Positions 43,102-52,058 of a stretch of DNA of 64,000 nucleotides are shown piece after piece. The notes below the pieces were generated by a model that searched no databases, was not told the DNA's origin, and was given only the letters and a program-made list of their open reading frames with translations. This DNA is from an uncultured Flavobacteriales bacterium (GTDB lineage Bacteria > Bacteroidota > Bacteroidia > Flavobacteriales > UBA1820): the NCBI GenBank assembly GCA_902478645.1, contig CABSLV010000009.1, positions 1 through 64,000 of the forward strand. The letters are read 5' to 3'. Both the position numbers and the translations under genes were made by a program. Numbering within the stretch: the stretch's first letter is position 1; each line of letters starts with the position of its first letter.

Positions 43102-43782
43102 ATGCACTTCTACCCGCTGAAAGTCTCCCGGCTCACCCGCTCGCTGCTGGGGCACATCGTTTGGAAGATGGACCCCGGAAAGCGGATCATCTACCTGACC
43201 TTCGACGACGGACCGGTACCCGAGGCAACCCCTTGGGTGCTGCGCCGCCTGGAGGAGTTCGGAGCAAAGGCGACTTTCTTTTGCGTAGGGCACAACATCG
43301 ACAAACACCCCCGGATATTCGACCGTATCCTCCGTGGCGGGCACACTCCGGCCAACCATACGTACAACCACCTCAGCGGCTTCAAATGCTCCGTCGAAGA
43401 ATACATGGAAAACGTCTGGAAAGCCGAACGTCTCACCGGGACGCGCCTGTTCCGTCCCCCATACGCCCGGATCACCCCCGAGCAATACTCCATCCTGCGC
43501 AAGACCTTCCGCATCGTGCTGGGCGATGTCATTGCCGGGGATTTCGACCCCTCACAGGACGTGGAATACCTGAGGCAGAACCTGCTCACCAACCTCGAAG
43601 ACGGTTCGGTAGCCATCTTCCACGACAGCATCAAATCCATCCCCCGGACCAGCGAATTGCTCCCGGCAGCCCTGCGGTATTTCTCGGACCTGGGATACAG
43701 CTTCCATGCCTTGCCTGCCGGAGACCTGCTCGAAGGCGCAGGGAGTGAATCTTCGACAGGACTGATCCTGAAAAACGCCTGA
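43102..43782 (+). CDS. Polysaccharide deacetylase (NodB family)
   Basis: The protein has 226 residues. The NodB motifs are intact: LTFDDGP with D35-D36, NHTYNH with metal ligands H86 and H90, RPPYARI, and HDS near the C-terminus. It probably removes acetyl groups from peptidoglycan or another N-acetylated glycan. There is no clear cleavable signal peptide; a short hydrophobic stretch near residues 13-21 is not convincing. It is coupled to the DUF2723 gene (8-bp gap) and to the HAD gene (4-bp gap). Confidence 0.9.
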   Translation: MHFYPLKVSRLTRSLLGHIVWKMDPGKRIIYLTFDDGPVPEATPWVLRRLEEFGAKATFFCVGHNIDKHPRIFDRILRGGHTPANHTYNHLSGFKCSVEEYMENVWKAERLTGTRLFRPPYARITPEQYSILRKTFRIVLGDVIAGDFDPSQDVEYLRQNLLTNLEDGSVAIFHDSIKSIPRTSELLPAALRYFSDLGYSFHALPAGDLLEGAGSESSTGLILKNA

Positions 43783-43786
43783 TACC

Positions 43787-44635
43787 ATGCCAAAAGAAAT
43801 TTCATCTTCCCTCCCGTACCGCCTGGTATGTTCCGATATCGACGGCACACTTCTGGACCGCGAACGGGACTTGTCGGACTGCACGGCACAAACCCTGCGC
43901 TGCTTGGACGAAAAAGGCATCCCCTTTGTCATGATCTCGGCACGGATGCCCAGCGCCATGCGGCCTTTTCTGGCCAAGGCCGGCATCAACCGCCCCATCG
44001 TATGCTTCAACGGTGCTTACATCGAAAGTGAGATCAAACCCGACGGACGCCCGCGTGTGTTGCGCACCCGCACGATGAACTACGAGATCTTCCTGCAAAT
44101 GCTCACCTTGTTCAAGCGGTACCCGGTACACGTTTCCGCCTTTTACAAAGACTCCTGGTATGCCAACGGGATGGACCGGTGGACCGAACGCGAGATCCAC
44201 AATACCCGCGTCCATCCGGAGATCGTTCCCACAGACCAGATGCTGTACCGGTTCTCCTGTGAAGGCATGTCGGCCCACAAGGTACTGGTCATGGGCGAAA
44301 AGGAGCCCATAGAGGAACTCTACTTCCTGCTCTCCAGTCTCTACGGCGACCACGTGGACATTTACCGCAGCAAGGACACCTACCTGGAAATCAACGCCAA
44401 AGCCATCTCAAAGGAAAAGTCGCTTCCCGTGCTGGCCGCCTATTTCGGCATTACGATCGGACAGATCGTAGCCTTCGGGGACAACTACAACGACATCGGC
44501 ATGCTCTCCTCTGCCGGGCTGGGCGTCGCGGTGGGCAACGCCAAAGGAGTGGTAAAAACAGCTGCAGACCGGGTAACGGACGAAAATATTTCGGATGGGG
44601 TGGCCAAATGTTTGAAAATTATTTTTGATATTTGA
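43787..44635 (+). CDS. Cof-type HAD hydrolase
   Basis: The protein has 282 residues. HAD motif I is CSDIDGTLLD (nucleophile Asp in DID), and motif IV is FGDNYNDIGML. The C2-type cap between them has the ISARMPSAM and FNGAYIES segments of the Cof family. These are sugar-phosphate or flavin-phosphate phosphatases; the substrate is unknown. It is the last gene of the three-gene unit. Confidence 0.92.
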   Translation: MPKEISSSLPYRLVCSDIDGTLLDRERDLSDCTAQTLRCLDEKGIPFVMISARMPSAMRPFLAKAGINRPIVCFNGAYIESEIKPDGRPRVLRTRTMNYEIFLQMLTLFKRYPVHVSAFYKDSWYANGMDRWTEREIHNTRVHPEIVPTDQMLYRFSCEGMSAHKVLVMGEKEPIEELYFLLSSLYGDHVDIYRSKDTYLEINAKAISKEKSLPVLAAYFGITIGQIVAFGDNYNDIGMLSSAGLGVAVGNAKGVVKTAADRVTDENISDGVAKCLKIIFDI

Positions 44636-44687
44636 CCGATCCGGAAACCGGGAAACAAACAATATCAATACTAAACATTCAAAACAC

Positions 44688-44861
44688 ATGGAAAATTTGC
44701 TCAAAGAGATCCAAGAGAAATTGGACGCATTTGTAAAAGATGCTGAAGCACAAGTAGAAAAAGGCAACAAAGCCGCCGGCACCCGCGCCCGCAAGGCTTC
44801 GCTGGAACTGACCAAACTGTTCAAGGAATTCCGCAAACAATCCATCGACAGCGCAAAATAA
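44688..44861 (+). CDS. Histone H1-like small protein (Hc1 type)
   Basis: The protein has 57 residues, helical and lysine-rich with alternating acids: MENLLKEIQEKLDAFVKDAE, then KGNKAAGTRARKASLELTKLFKEFRKQSI. This matches the short histone H1-like proteins of Bacteroidetes, presumed nucleoid-associated. It sits alone after the HAD gene and is closed by a 20-bp hairpin. Confidence 0.85.
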   Translation: MENLLKEIQEKLDAFVKDAEAQVEKGNKAAGTRARKASLELTKLFKEFRKQSIDSAK

Positions 44862-44894
44862 GATTTCTGCCTGCGCTCGGGCAGGTCTCTTGCC

Positions 44895-44937
44895 TGCGAA
44901 AAGCGGCCGGGAAACTATTTCCCGGCCGCTTTTCGCA
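44895..44937. terminator. Terminator after H1-like gene
   Basis: A 20-bp perfect stem (44895-44914 with 44918-44937) with a three-base apex and CTTTTCG on the right arm. Confidence 0.85.
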
Positions 44938-44993
44938 TGTAATAATAAAAACTTAAAATCCCCGCCAAAACACCACGACAGGCAAAAAACCGC

Positions 44994-45001
44994 TATCTTT
45001 G
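44994..45001 (+). promoter_or_regulatory. Candidate -7 element of the TPR-barrel-truA unit
   Basis: TATCTTTG, 60 bp before the TPR gene ATG. No matching -33 TTTG. Confidence 0.5.
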
Positions 45002-45061
45002 TCCAAATGTACGCAGTCTTTTCCCGAAAGATAAAAACCTGCGCACCAGACATTCATTCGT

Positions 45062-48000
45062 ATGACAAAACACCATGCAGGGCTTGCCTTGTTTTTCCTT
45101 CTGGCAAGTATTTCATGCGTCCATGCACAGGACGCCGGTTTGAATAAGGCCCGGAATCTTTTTGCCTCCGGGGAGTACACGGCCGCCCTGGCCGAACTGG
45201 AAAGACTCACCCCGCTGAGCCAATCGGAAAAGGAATCCGTCGCCTACTACACCGCCATGTGCCGCATCCGTCTGGGATCGCCGCAAGCAGGAGAAGACGT
45301 GCAGGATTTCGTCGAACAATATCCTGCCTCCACCCGAAAAGTGGAAATGGTTACCGCCTTGGCCGACGAACTCTTCGCCCGGGGACAGTACGACCAGGCA
45401 GCCTCCTATTACCAACTCACCGACAAATTCGCCGTGGGAAAACCCCAACGGGACGACTACGTCTTCCGCAAAGCCTACAGCCTGTACGCCAGCGGGGACT
45501 ATGACAGCGCCCGACCGCTGCTTTACAGCCTGTTGGACGACCGGAAATGGGGTTCGGATGCCACCTACGCCTTCGGACACATCTGCTACTCGCAGGGCGA
45601 CATGGACCTGGCGCTGGAAAACTTCCTCCGCATCCAGGACAACCCGAAATACGCCGACCGCATCCCCTTTTACCTGACCAACATTTACTTTTCCCGCAAG
45701 GAATACGACCGCGCCCTTTCGGAAGGGACTGCCTTGCTCAAAGAAGACCTCACCCCGGAACAGGCCCGCAGCATCGGGCTGATCGTCGGCCGTTCGTATT
45801 TCAATACCGGTCGGTATCAGGAAGCCCTGCCTTACCTCACCCGCTACCAACCTTCACCGGCCACCGTACAGGACAACTACCAGATAGGTTTCTCGTACTA
45901 CAAATGCGGCGACTATGCCCAGGCCATCCCCTACCTGTCGCGTCTGGTGGGTGAGGATTCGCCCCTGGGACAAAATGCCAGCTACACCCTCGGACAGGCT
46001 TACCTGGGAGTCGGGAAAAAAGCCGAAGCACTCGGTGCATTCCGCTCGGCCTCGCGGATGGATTACGACCCGGCTCTGCAACAGGATGCCTGGTACAACT
46101 ACGCCGTCTTGAGCTACGAAGCCGGCAACCCCTACCAAGGAGTATCCCAAGTGCTGGCCGAATACCTGGAACGCTACCCCGAAAGCCCCGCCCGGCAGCA
46201 GATCTTCGAATACCTGCTCGACTCGTTCATCAGTTCCAAAGAATATGCGGAGGCCATCCGCACCATCGAGACGATGGGGTTGGATTCGCCCCGGGCCACC
46301 CAAGCCCTGGCTACGGCCTGCTTTTACCTGGCCGGGCAAAAACTCAACGAAGGCGACTACGACAGCGCTCTGAAATACTACGAAAAAGCTTCCCGCTCGG
46401 CGGCCGACGAAACGCTGCGTGCCCGGGCGGACTTCTGGCTGGCCGAGACCTGCCTGCGCCTGGGAATGGATGAACGCGCCACGGAAGCCCTGACCGACTT
46501 CCGCATCAACCCGGCTGCCCCGCAGACCCAGGAATACAGCCGCCTGCCCTACCAACAAGGCTTCCTGGCCGAAAAAGCAGGCGACTATGCCACTGCGCAG
46601 ATGTATTTCACCGCCTACCAGAAATCCCCGAACCTCTCCACCGAGGAGCGGGCCGACCTGCGGCTTCACTTGGCCAATTGCCTGTTTGCCCAAGGACAGT
46701 ACGCCCAGGCACAGGACCTCTACGGAAAGGTAGCCGATGCCGGAGTTCCTTCTTCGGACTATGCCACCTACCAGAAAGCCCTCTGCCAGGGAATCACCGG
46801 GGACTACGCCGCACAGGTCGCTACACTGAAAGCCCTGCTGGAGACTTATCCCCAGTCGCCATGGAGAGCACCGGCCCGCTACCAGAGCGGGATGGCCTAC
46901 CAAAAGTTGAACCAACCCGAACGGGCGATCGAGGCTTTTCTCAAGGTAGAATCCGAACCGGCAGCCGGCGAACTGATCCCGGAAGCCAAATCGAAAGCAG
47001 CTCTGGCCTACTACAACCAGGGACAGAGCGACCGCGCACTGGCCCTGTACCAAGAGGTGGCCGAGAAATATCCCTCCTCGTCCGTTACACCGTCGGCGCG
47101 CCGCAGCGTGCGGCAGATCCTGGTGGAACAGGGGCGCTCGGACCAGTACGTAGCCTGGAGCAACCGTATCTCCGGCACTCCGCTCGACGAGATGGCGGTC
47201 GATTCGCTGTACTTCGAAACGGGGCAAAAGGCTTTCTCCAAAGGAGATTACCCGGCAGCAGCTACCGCATTTTCCCAATATCTGGAGAAATACCCCTCCG
47301 GACTGTTCGTCCCGAATGCGGCTTACTACTTGGGGGAATCTTCGCTCAAACAGACCGATACCTTGGCCGCCAAATCGGCCTATGCCCGCCTGCTGGCCAT
47401 GCCGGACAATGCCTTTACCGAAGGTGCCCGGGTGAAATACATCGACCTGCTCCGCGCCCAGGACAGCCTGGAAGCAGCCGTGCCGCAACTGGAAAAACTG
47501 TACCGCGAAGGACGCCTGGCCGAAAACCGGCGCTATGCATTGGTCAATCTGCTCGCGGCCTATACCCAGGCCGAAGACTGGGACAACACGATCCGCTATG
47601 CCGAAGCGGTACGGACGGAGTTCCCTTCGGACGGGACGCTCTACGCCGATGCCTCCTGCGCTCTGTACACCGCTTTGGTGGAGAGCGAACGCAATGAACA
47701 GGCTGCTGCGATGACCGAAGAGGTCAAACGCATCGTTTCGGGAGAAAACATGGCCAAAGTGCTGTACTATCAGGCGCTGTTGCTCTACCGCCAGGGACAG
47801 TACGACCGCTCGGTGGAAACGATCTCCAAACTGGCGCAGGAATACCCGATGTACAAATACATCGGTTCGCGGGGTCTGCTGCTGATGGCGCAGAACTTCT
47901 ACGCACAGGGCGATCCGTACCAGGGCGGATACATCCTGGACAACGTGATGGCCAATACTCCCTATCCGGACATCCGCGAGGAGGCCCAGGTACTCAAGCA

Positions 48001-48079
48001 GTTCATGGACAGCCAAAACGCTGCCTCCTCCCCGCAGGAAACGCCGACACAGGAAAATCAAACAAACGACGCAATATGA
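45062..48079 (+). CDS. Large secreted tetratricopeptide repeat protein
   Basis: The protein has 1005 residues. A signal peptide (1 to about 23, CVHAQ) is followed almost entirely by helical-hairpin repeats. Examples are ALAELERLTPLSQSEKESVAYYTAMC, YAFGHICYSQGDMDLALENFLRI, ALPYLTRYQPSPATVQDNYQIGFSYYKCGDYAQAIPYL and TAFSQYLEKYPSGLFVPNAAYYLGESS. The last are YbgF/BamD-like units with the xYPxS pattern. About 25 repeats would form a long periplasmic superhelix. Its stop codon overlaps the start of an outer-membrane barrel gene (ATGA), a strong sign that the two proteins work together. Confidence 0.88.
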   Translation: MTKHHAGLALFFLLASISCVHAQDAGLNKARNLFASGEYTAALAELERLTPLSQSEKESVAYYTAMCRIRLGSPQAGEDVQDFVEQYPASTRKVEMVTALADELFARGQYDQAASYYQLTDKFAVGKPQRDDYVFRKAYSLYASGDYDSARPLLYSLLDDRKWGSDATYAFGHICYSQGDMDLALENFLRIQDNPKYADRIPFYLTNIYFSRKEYDRALSEGTALLKEDLTPEQARSIGLIVGRSYFNTGRYQEALPYLTRYQPSPATVQDNYQIGFSYYKCGDYAQAIPYLSRLVGEDSPLGQNASYTLGQAYLGVGKKAEALGAFRSASRMDYDPALQQDAWYNYAVLSYEAGNPYQGVSQVLAEYLERYPESPARQQIFEYLLDSFISSKEYAEAIRTIETMGLDSPRATQALATACFYLAGQKLNEGDYDSALKYYEKASRSAADETLRARADFWLAETCLRLGMDERATEALTDFRINPAAPQTQEYSRLPYQQGFLAEKAGDYATAQMYFTAYQKSPNLSTEERADLRLHLANCLFAQGQYAQAQDLYGKVADAGVPSSDYATYQKALCQGITGDYAAQVATLKALLETYPQSPWRAPARYQSGMAYQKLNQPERAIEAFLKVESEPAAGELIPEAKSKAALAYYNQGQSDRALALYQEVAEKYPSSSVTPSARRSVRQILVEQGRSDQYVAWSNRISGTPLDEMAVDSLYFETGQKAFSKGDYPAAATAFSQYLEKYPSGLFVPNAAYYLGESSLKQTDTLAAKSAYARLLAMPDNAFTEGARVKYIDLLRAQDSLEAAVPQLEKLYREGRLAENRRYALVNLLAAYTQAEDWDNTIRYAEAVRTEFPSDGTLYADASCALYTALVESERNEQAAAMTEEVKRIVSGENMAKVLYYQALLLYRQGQYDRSVETISKLAQEYPMYKYIGSRGLLLMAQNFYAQGDPYQGGYILDNVMANTPYPDIREEAQVLKQFMDSQNAASSPQETPTQENQTNDAI

Positions 48080-49791
48080 AAAACAAGTTCCTATTTCTCT
48101 TCTCGGCCGTAGCATGCACGGTCGTAGCGGGGTATTCCCAGACAACCGACAAAAACCGGATCTCCTCCGAGGTGATCTCGGTGGAAAAAGGATACGACCC
48201 GCAGGTAAAAGCGGGCAGCAAAACGCCGTTCTCGCCGGATGAATCGCCCGAGAACAGCACGAAACTCCCGGTAAGCTATCGTACGGATGCCGAAGCCGCC
48301 CAGTTCGACTTTACCGCTTCGAGCGTAGCTGCCCTGGTAATGGACGGTCATGTCCCCGCGGCCCTGTATCCCAACTACCTCAAGGGCGGGATCGGCTACA
48401 ACCTGTCCACCCTGCTGGAAGGGTATTATTCCCACTCCTGGGGAAAGAACACGTTCGGAGCGGCACTGAACCACGACCGGGCCGAGCGGAAACTCGACTT
48501 TTTGACCGACAACAGCGTCTTCAACCATTCGGACGCTTCCCTCTCCTTCAAGCATACCGCCGGACGTTACGACCTGGGCGTTTATGCCAACTATGCCTAC
48601 AATGCCTTTACCAACAACGGCTCCCGTCTGGCGGAGGAATACTCCAGCGCGCTTCCGCTCATCCTGCGGCACAACGAGTTCACCGGCGGGGTGTTCATCC
48701 GTTCGCATTCGGGTTACCGGGCGTTCGACCACCTCAACCTCGAGGCTTTGTACCTCAACGGACCCAACAAGACGGGCGATTCCTACGTAAAGGCCTCGGC
48801 CGGATTTTATTTCCCGGTCAAGAAACTGATGTTCTCCTTGGATGTGGCAGGGGCTTACTACCACAACAAGTGGGTGAGCGAACCCTATGACATCTTCCTC
48901 TCCGGCGGCTCTTCGGCACAGCCCGCTACCCAAACGCAGGATTTCGAGCACCTGATGGCTACTCCGGCCTTGTCCTACAAGTCCGACCGACTGGACCTGT
49001 ACATCGGTGCGCGGATGGAAGTGATGGCCGGCAGCCGGATCGACACCAAATTCCACATCATGCCCGAGGTAAAGGCTTCGTACTCGATCGTCGAAGGTCT
49101 GTTGAGCGTGTACGGACGACTGGAAAGCGGCTACCAGATCCAGAACACCGCTTCCCTGCTGCACGAAAACCCCTTCGTCGGACCGCTGACAAGCGCCTTC
49201 TATTCGCGTGAGAAATTCAAGGCCCAGATCGGACTTTCGGGCGTATTCTCGTCTTCGTTCCGCTACGAGATCAGCGCCGCCTACGGCCAGACGGACAACG
49301 CTCCGGCGTGGATCAACTATCGCCAGATCGCCGGCGACGGATACCTCTCGTACTATGTTCCGGGCTGGGACAACATCCAGGTATTCGACCTGAAGGTCTC
49401 GGGAGACTACACCATCAATCCTTCGCACCGCATCAGCGCCTTCGCGCAGTATCTGCACGGCAGTTCCGACACGTTCTCCTCGGCACTCTACACGCCGGAC
49501 TTCCGCATCGGCGCTTCCTACCGGGGACAGGTGCTGCGGGATCGCATCGGGCTCTCGGGACGCATCGTGTACAACGGGGCTTCGAAAGGCTTTGAGGTGA
49601 TCGGAATCTCCGGTCAGGAGGTCGATGTAGACGGATACGTCGAATTCCAGGCCGAGGCTTCGTACCGTTTTGCCGACCACTGGAGTCTGTTCGCCCAGGC
49701 CAACAACACGATCGACGGCCGGGCAGTCCGTTTCTACGGATACGACTGGTGCGGAACGCGCGCACTGATCGGCGTACGGTTCAACTTCTAA
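48076..49791 (+). CDS. Outer-membrane beta-barrel protein (TonB-receptor-barrel-like)
   Basis: The protein has 571 residues with signal peptide 1-22 (GYSQ). Residues 30-75 form a short plug-like or periplasmic stretch (ISSEVISVEKGYDPQVKAGSK...). The rest alternates amphipathic strands with aromatic girdles and ends ALIGVRFNF, a C-terminal Phe barrel signal. It lacks a full-length TonB plug domain, so a classic TonB-dependent receptor is doubtful. It is translationally coupled to the TPR protein by a 4-bp overlap and is followed 19 bp later by truA. Confidence 0.8.
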   Translation: MKNKFLFLFSAVACTVVAGYSQTTDKNRISSEVISVEKGYDPQVKAGSKTPFSPDESPENSTKLPVSYRTDAEAAQFDFTASSVAALVMDGHVPAALYPNYLKGGIGYNLSTLLEGYYSHSWGKNTFGAALNHDRAERKLDFLTDNSVFNHSDASLSFKHTAGRYDLGVYANYAYNAFTNNGSRLAEEYSSALPLILRHNEFTGGVFIRSHSGYRAFDHLNLEALYLNGPNKTGDSYVKASAGFYFPVKKLMFSLDVAGAYYHNKWVSEPYDIFLSGGSSAQPATQTQDFEHLMATPALSYKSDRLDLYIGARMEVMAGSRIDTKFHIMPEVKASYSIVEGLLSVYGRLESGYQIQNTASLLHENPFVGPLTSAFYSREKFKAQIGLSGVFSSSFRYEISAAYGQTDNAPAWINYRQIAGDGYLSYYVPGWDNIQVFDLKVSGDYTINPSHRISAFAQYLHGSSDTFSSALYTPDFRIGASYRGQVLRDRIGLSGRIVYNGASKGFEVIGISGQEVDVDGYVEFQAEASYRFADHWSLFAQANNTIDGRAVRFYGYDWCGTRALIGVRFNF

Positions 49792-49810
49792 TAAACGAGC
49801 AAGGAGGACG

Positions 49811-50575
49811 ATGCGGTACTTTCTCGAGTTTTCCTACCTGGGCACTGCGTTTTCGGGCTGGCAAAGCCAGCCCGAAAACCAGGGCTTGGGCATCCAGACG
49901 GTCTTCGAGAATGCTTTGGGGAAACTCCTGCGGGAGCCGGCGAAACTCACCGCCGCCGGACGTACCGACACCGGCGTACACGCCGAGCAGATGTTCGCCC
50001 ACTTCGACAGCACGCAACCGATCGCCTGCCCGCATGACTTCTGCCGCCGTCTGAACGGCATTCTTCCGCCGGACATTGCCATCCGGCGCGTATTTCAAGT
50101 TCGGGAGCAGGCACACGCCCGTTTCGACGCCACCCGCCGCCAATACAAGTACTTTCTCCACACCCGAAAAGACCCCTTCCACCGACTGACCAGTTGCTAC
50201 TATCCTTACGGCACTCCGCTGGACCTCCCGGCCATGAACCGTGCCTGCGGGATCCTGCGGGAGTACGAGGACTTCCAGTGTTTCTCCAAGGTAGAAACCG
50301 ACGTGAAGACCTTCCTCTGCCGCGTGGAAGAAGCGCATTGGGATTCCCCCGAGCCGCACCGACTGGTCTTTACCATCACGGCCGACCGTTTCCTGCGCAA
50401 CATGGTCCGCGCCATCGTGGGAACGATGCTGGAGATAGGCCGCGGAAAACGCTCGCCCGAGAGTCTGCGCGGGATCATCGAAAGCCACGACCGCCGGCAG
50501 GCCGGGATGTCGGCCCCTGCACAAGGACTCTTTCTCTGGCAGGTGGAATACCCCTGGGAAAAGATCTTACCGTAA
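49811..50575 (+). CDS. truA: tRNA pseudouridine synthase A
   Basis: The protein has 254 residues. It makes pseudouridine at positions 38-40 of tRNA. The catalytic residue is D53 in AAGRTDTGVHAEQM. It begins RYFLEFSYLGTAFSGWQSQPE and has the conserved RFLRNMVRAIVGTMLEIGRGK. It lies 19 bp after the barrel gene; functional linkage with it is unlikely, and cotranscription is probable. Confidence 0.96.
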   Translation: MRYFLEFSYLGTAFSGWQSQPENQGLGIQTVFENALGKLLREPAKLTAAGRTDTGVHAEQMFAHFDSTQPIACPHDFCRRLNGILPPDIAIRRVFQVREQAHARFDATRRQYKYFLHTRKDPFHRLTSCYYPYGTPLDLPAMNRACGILREYEDFQCFSKVETDVKTFLCRVEEAHWDSPEPHRLVFTITADRFLRNMVRAIVGTMLEIGRGKRSPESLRGIIESHDRRQAGMSAPAQGLFLWQVEYPWEKILP

Positions 50576-50584
50576 CCCGAGGAC

Positions 50585-50649
50585 CTTGCACCCCAAACGA
50601 AAGAGGGGAGACGAATGTTTCGTCTCCCCTCTTTCGTTTGGGGTGCAAG
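50585..50649. terminator. Very large terminator hairpin after truA
   Basis: A 30-bp perfect stem (50585-50614 with 50620-50649) with a five-base loop, between convergent genes. Confidence 0.88.
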
Positions 50650-50688
50650 CCTGCCCGCATCGCCCCGACAGGGGCGGGAAAGCACACC

Positions 50689-50955
50689 TCACGCCTCTTT
50701 CTTTTTCAGCGGCGTATTGACGTAACTCACCTGATCCACCCCCCGGAAATAATGGTAGTAGTACCGATCCTCGGGTGGCACGGGGATGAGCGGCTGACCG
50801 TTTTTCTGACGCCAGAAATTGGTCGAAGGAAGGCTCCGGCGCTCCGATGCGCTCATCGCCGCGTACTGCGGATAAGCCTGCACATCGACCCCTTCGAGCA
50901 TCACGAAATCCATGTGCCCTTTTTCATTCAAGGGCGCCTCCTCTCCCTGGCTCAT
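50689..50955 (-). CDS. 88-residue protein of unknown function
   Basis: The protein has no signal peptide or membrane span. It has a central QYAAMSASERRSLPSTNFWRQK and a C-terminal PPEDRYYYHYFRGVDQVSYVNTPLKKK, rich in Tyr. The family is not recognised. The start at 50955 gives an ATGA overlap with the stop of yfcE, indicating coupled translation; a Met three codons earlier is possible. Confidence 0.6.
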   Translation of the reverse strand: MSQGEEAPLNEKGHMDFVMLEGVDVQAYPQYAAMSASERRSLPSTNFWRQKNGQPLIPVPPEDRYYYHYFRGVDQVSYVNTPLKKKEA

Positions 50956-51494
50956 AACGGACAAGATTTTATCACCTTTCCCTCGAAATCCACCACCTCC
51001 AGACAGTTTCCGTCGTAGCGTCCCCAGGTAGGCGGGAGCGGTTCCTTGGGCAGCGCCGCCGAACCGGGGTTGAAAAAGAACAAGTCCCCGCTCTGCTCCG
51101 CCACGGGCGTATGGATGTGCCCGAAGGCCAGGATCGTCCCGGGACGCAGCCTCGGATGGTTTTCCGGACAGTAGATATGCCCGTGCGTGAGAAAAATATC
51201 GTGCTCGGGAGTAGCGATCAAGGCGCTGTCCCCCATCATCGGGTATTCGAGCAACATCTGGTCGACTTCGCTATCGCAATTCCCGCGCACGGCCACGATC
51301 CGGTCGGCATACCGGTTGAGCAAGCGGGCTACCTCGGCCGGTGCATACCCTTGCGGAAGAGGGTTGCGCGGGCCGTGGTACATCACGTCGCCTAGGATGG
51401 CGATCCGATCGGCGCCCCAGGCATCTGCGGCCTCAAGCCCCGCCCGGGCCGCACACGCCGAGCCGTGCAAGTCGGACAAAAAAGCTATCTTCAT
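50952..51494 (-). CDS. yfcE: YfcE-type metallophosphodiesterase
   Basis: The protein has 180 residues. The calcineurin-like metal motifs are all present: SDLHGS, GDVMYHG, GNCD, THGH and GHIHTP. Homologues hydrolyse phosphodiester model substrates; the physiological one is unknown. It is coupled to the 88-residue gene downstream. Confidence 0.92.
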   Translation of the reverse strand: MKIAFLSDLHGSACAARAGLEAADAWGADRIAILGDVMYHGPRNPLPQGYAPAEVARLLNRYADRIVAVRGNCDSEVDQMLLEYPMMGDSALIATPEHDIFLTHGHIYCPENHPRLRPGTILAFGHIHTPVAEQSGDLFFFNPGSAALPKEPLPPTWGRYDGNCLEVVDFEGKVIKSCPL

Positions 51495-51583
51495 CGTATT
51501 CTATCTTCTTTTTCTACTTTTTAGCAAAAATACGCAATGGCGGGCAAAACACCGCCGCTTTCCCAAGACTTTCCCCTGCCCGT

Positions 51584-52051
51584 TCAACGATCGGGACACT
51601 CCGCCAACAGTTCGGCAACCGTCTTGCCTAGCACCGGATGACGCAACTGCGGCGCGATCTCGGCCAAAGGCTCCAGGACAAAACGCCGGCGGTGAGCCAA
51701 CGGATGAGGCACGGTGAGATCGGGCGTATCGATCACCCGGTCCTCGACAAAGACGATGTCCAGATCCAAGGAACGCGAGGCGTACCCCGTCCCCTTCCCG
51801 GTGCGCACCCGGCCGAACTCCTTTTCGATGGCCCACAAGGCAGCCAACACCTCCTCGGGCGGGAGAGAACTCTCCACCACCGCCGCCGCATTGAGAAAAT
51901 CGGACGGAGCCTCGAAACCCCACGGAGCCGTCCGGTAAAACGAGGAGACCCGCTCTACCGTTCCCACCGTCTGTCCGATACGCGCCAACGCCCCTTGGAA
52001 AATGGTCCGCGTATCGCCCAGATTGCCCCCCAGGGACAGATAGTACTTCAT
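51584..52051 (-). CDS. folK: 2-amino-4-hydroxy-6-hydroxymethyldihydropteridine diphosphokinase
   Basis: The protein has 155 residues. It transfers pyrophosphate from ATP in folate synthesis. Motifs: LSLGGNLGDT at the N-terminus, FLNAAAVVES, and the magnesium-binding RSLDLDIVFVED followed by VPHPLAHRRRFVLEPLAEI. It lies 7 bp after lpdA on the same strand, so it is probably in one transcript with it. Confidence 0.95.
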   Translation of the reverse strand: MKYYLSLGGNLGDTRTIFQGALARIGQTVGTVERVSSFYRTAPWGFEAPSDFLNAAAVVESSLPPEEVLAALWAIEKEFGRVRTGKGTGYASRSLDLDIVFVEDRVIDTPDLTVPHPLAHRRRFVLEPLAEIAPQLRHPVLGKTVAELLAECPDR

Positions 52052-52058
52052 CGCCGCC

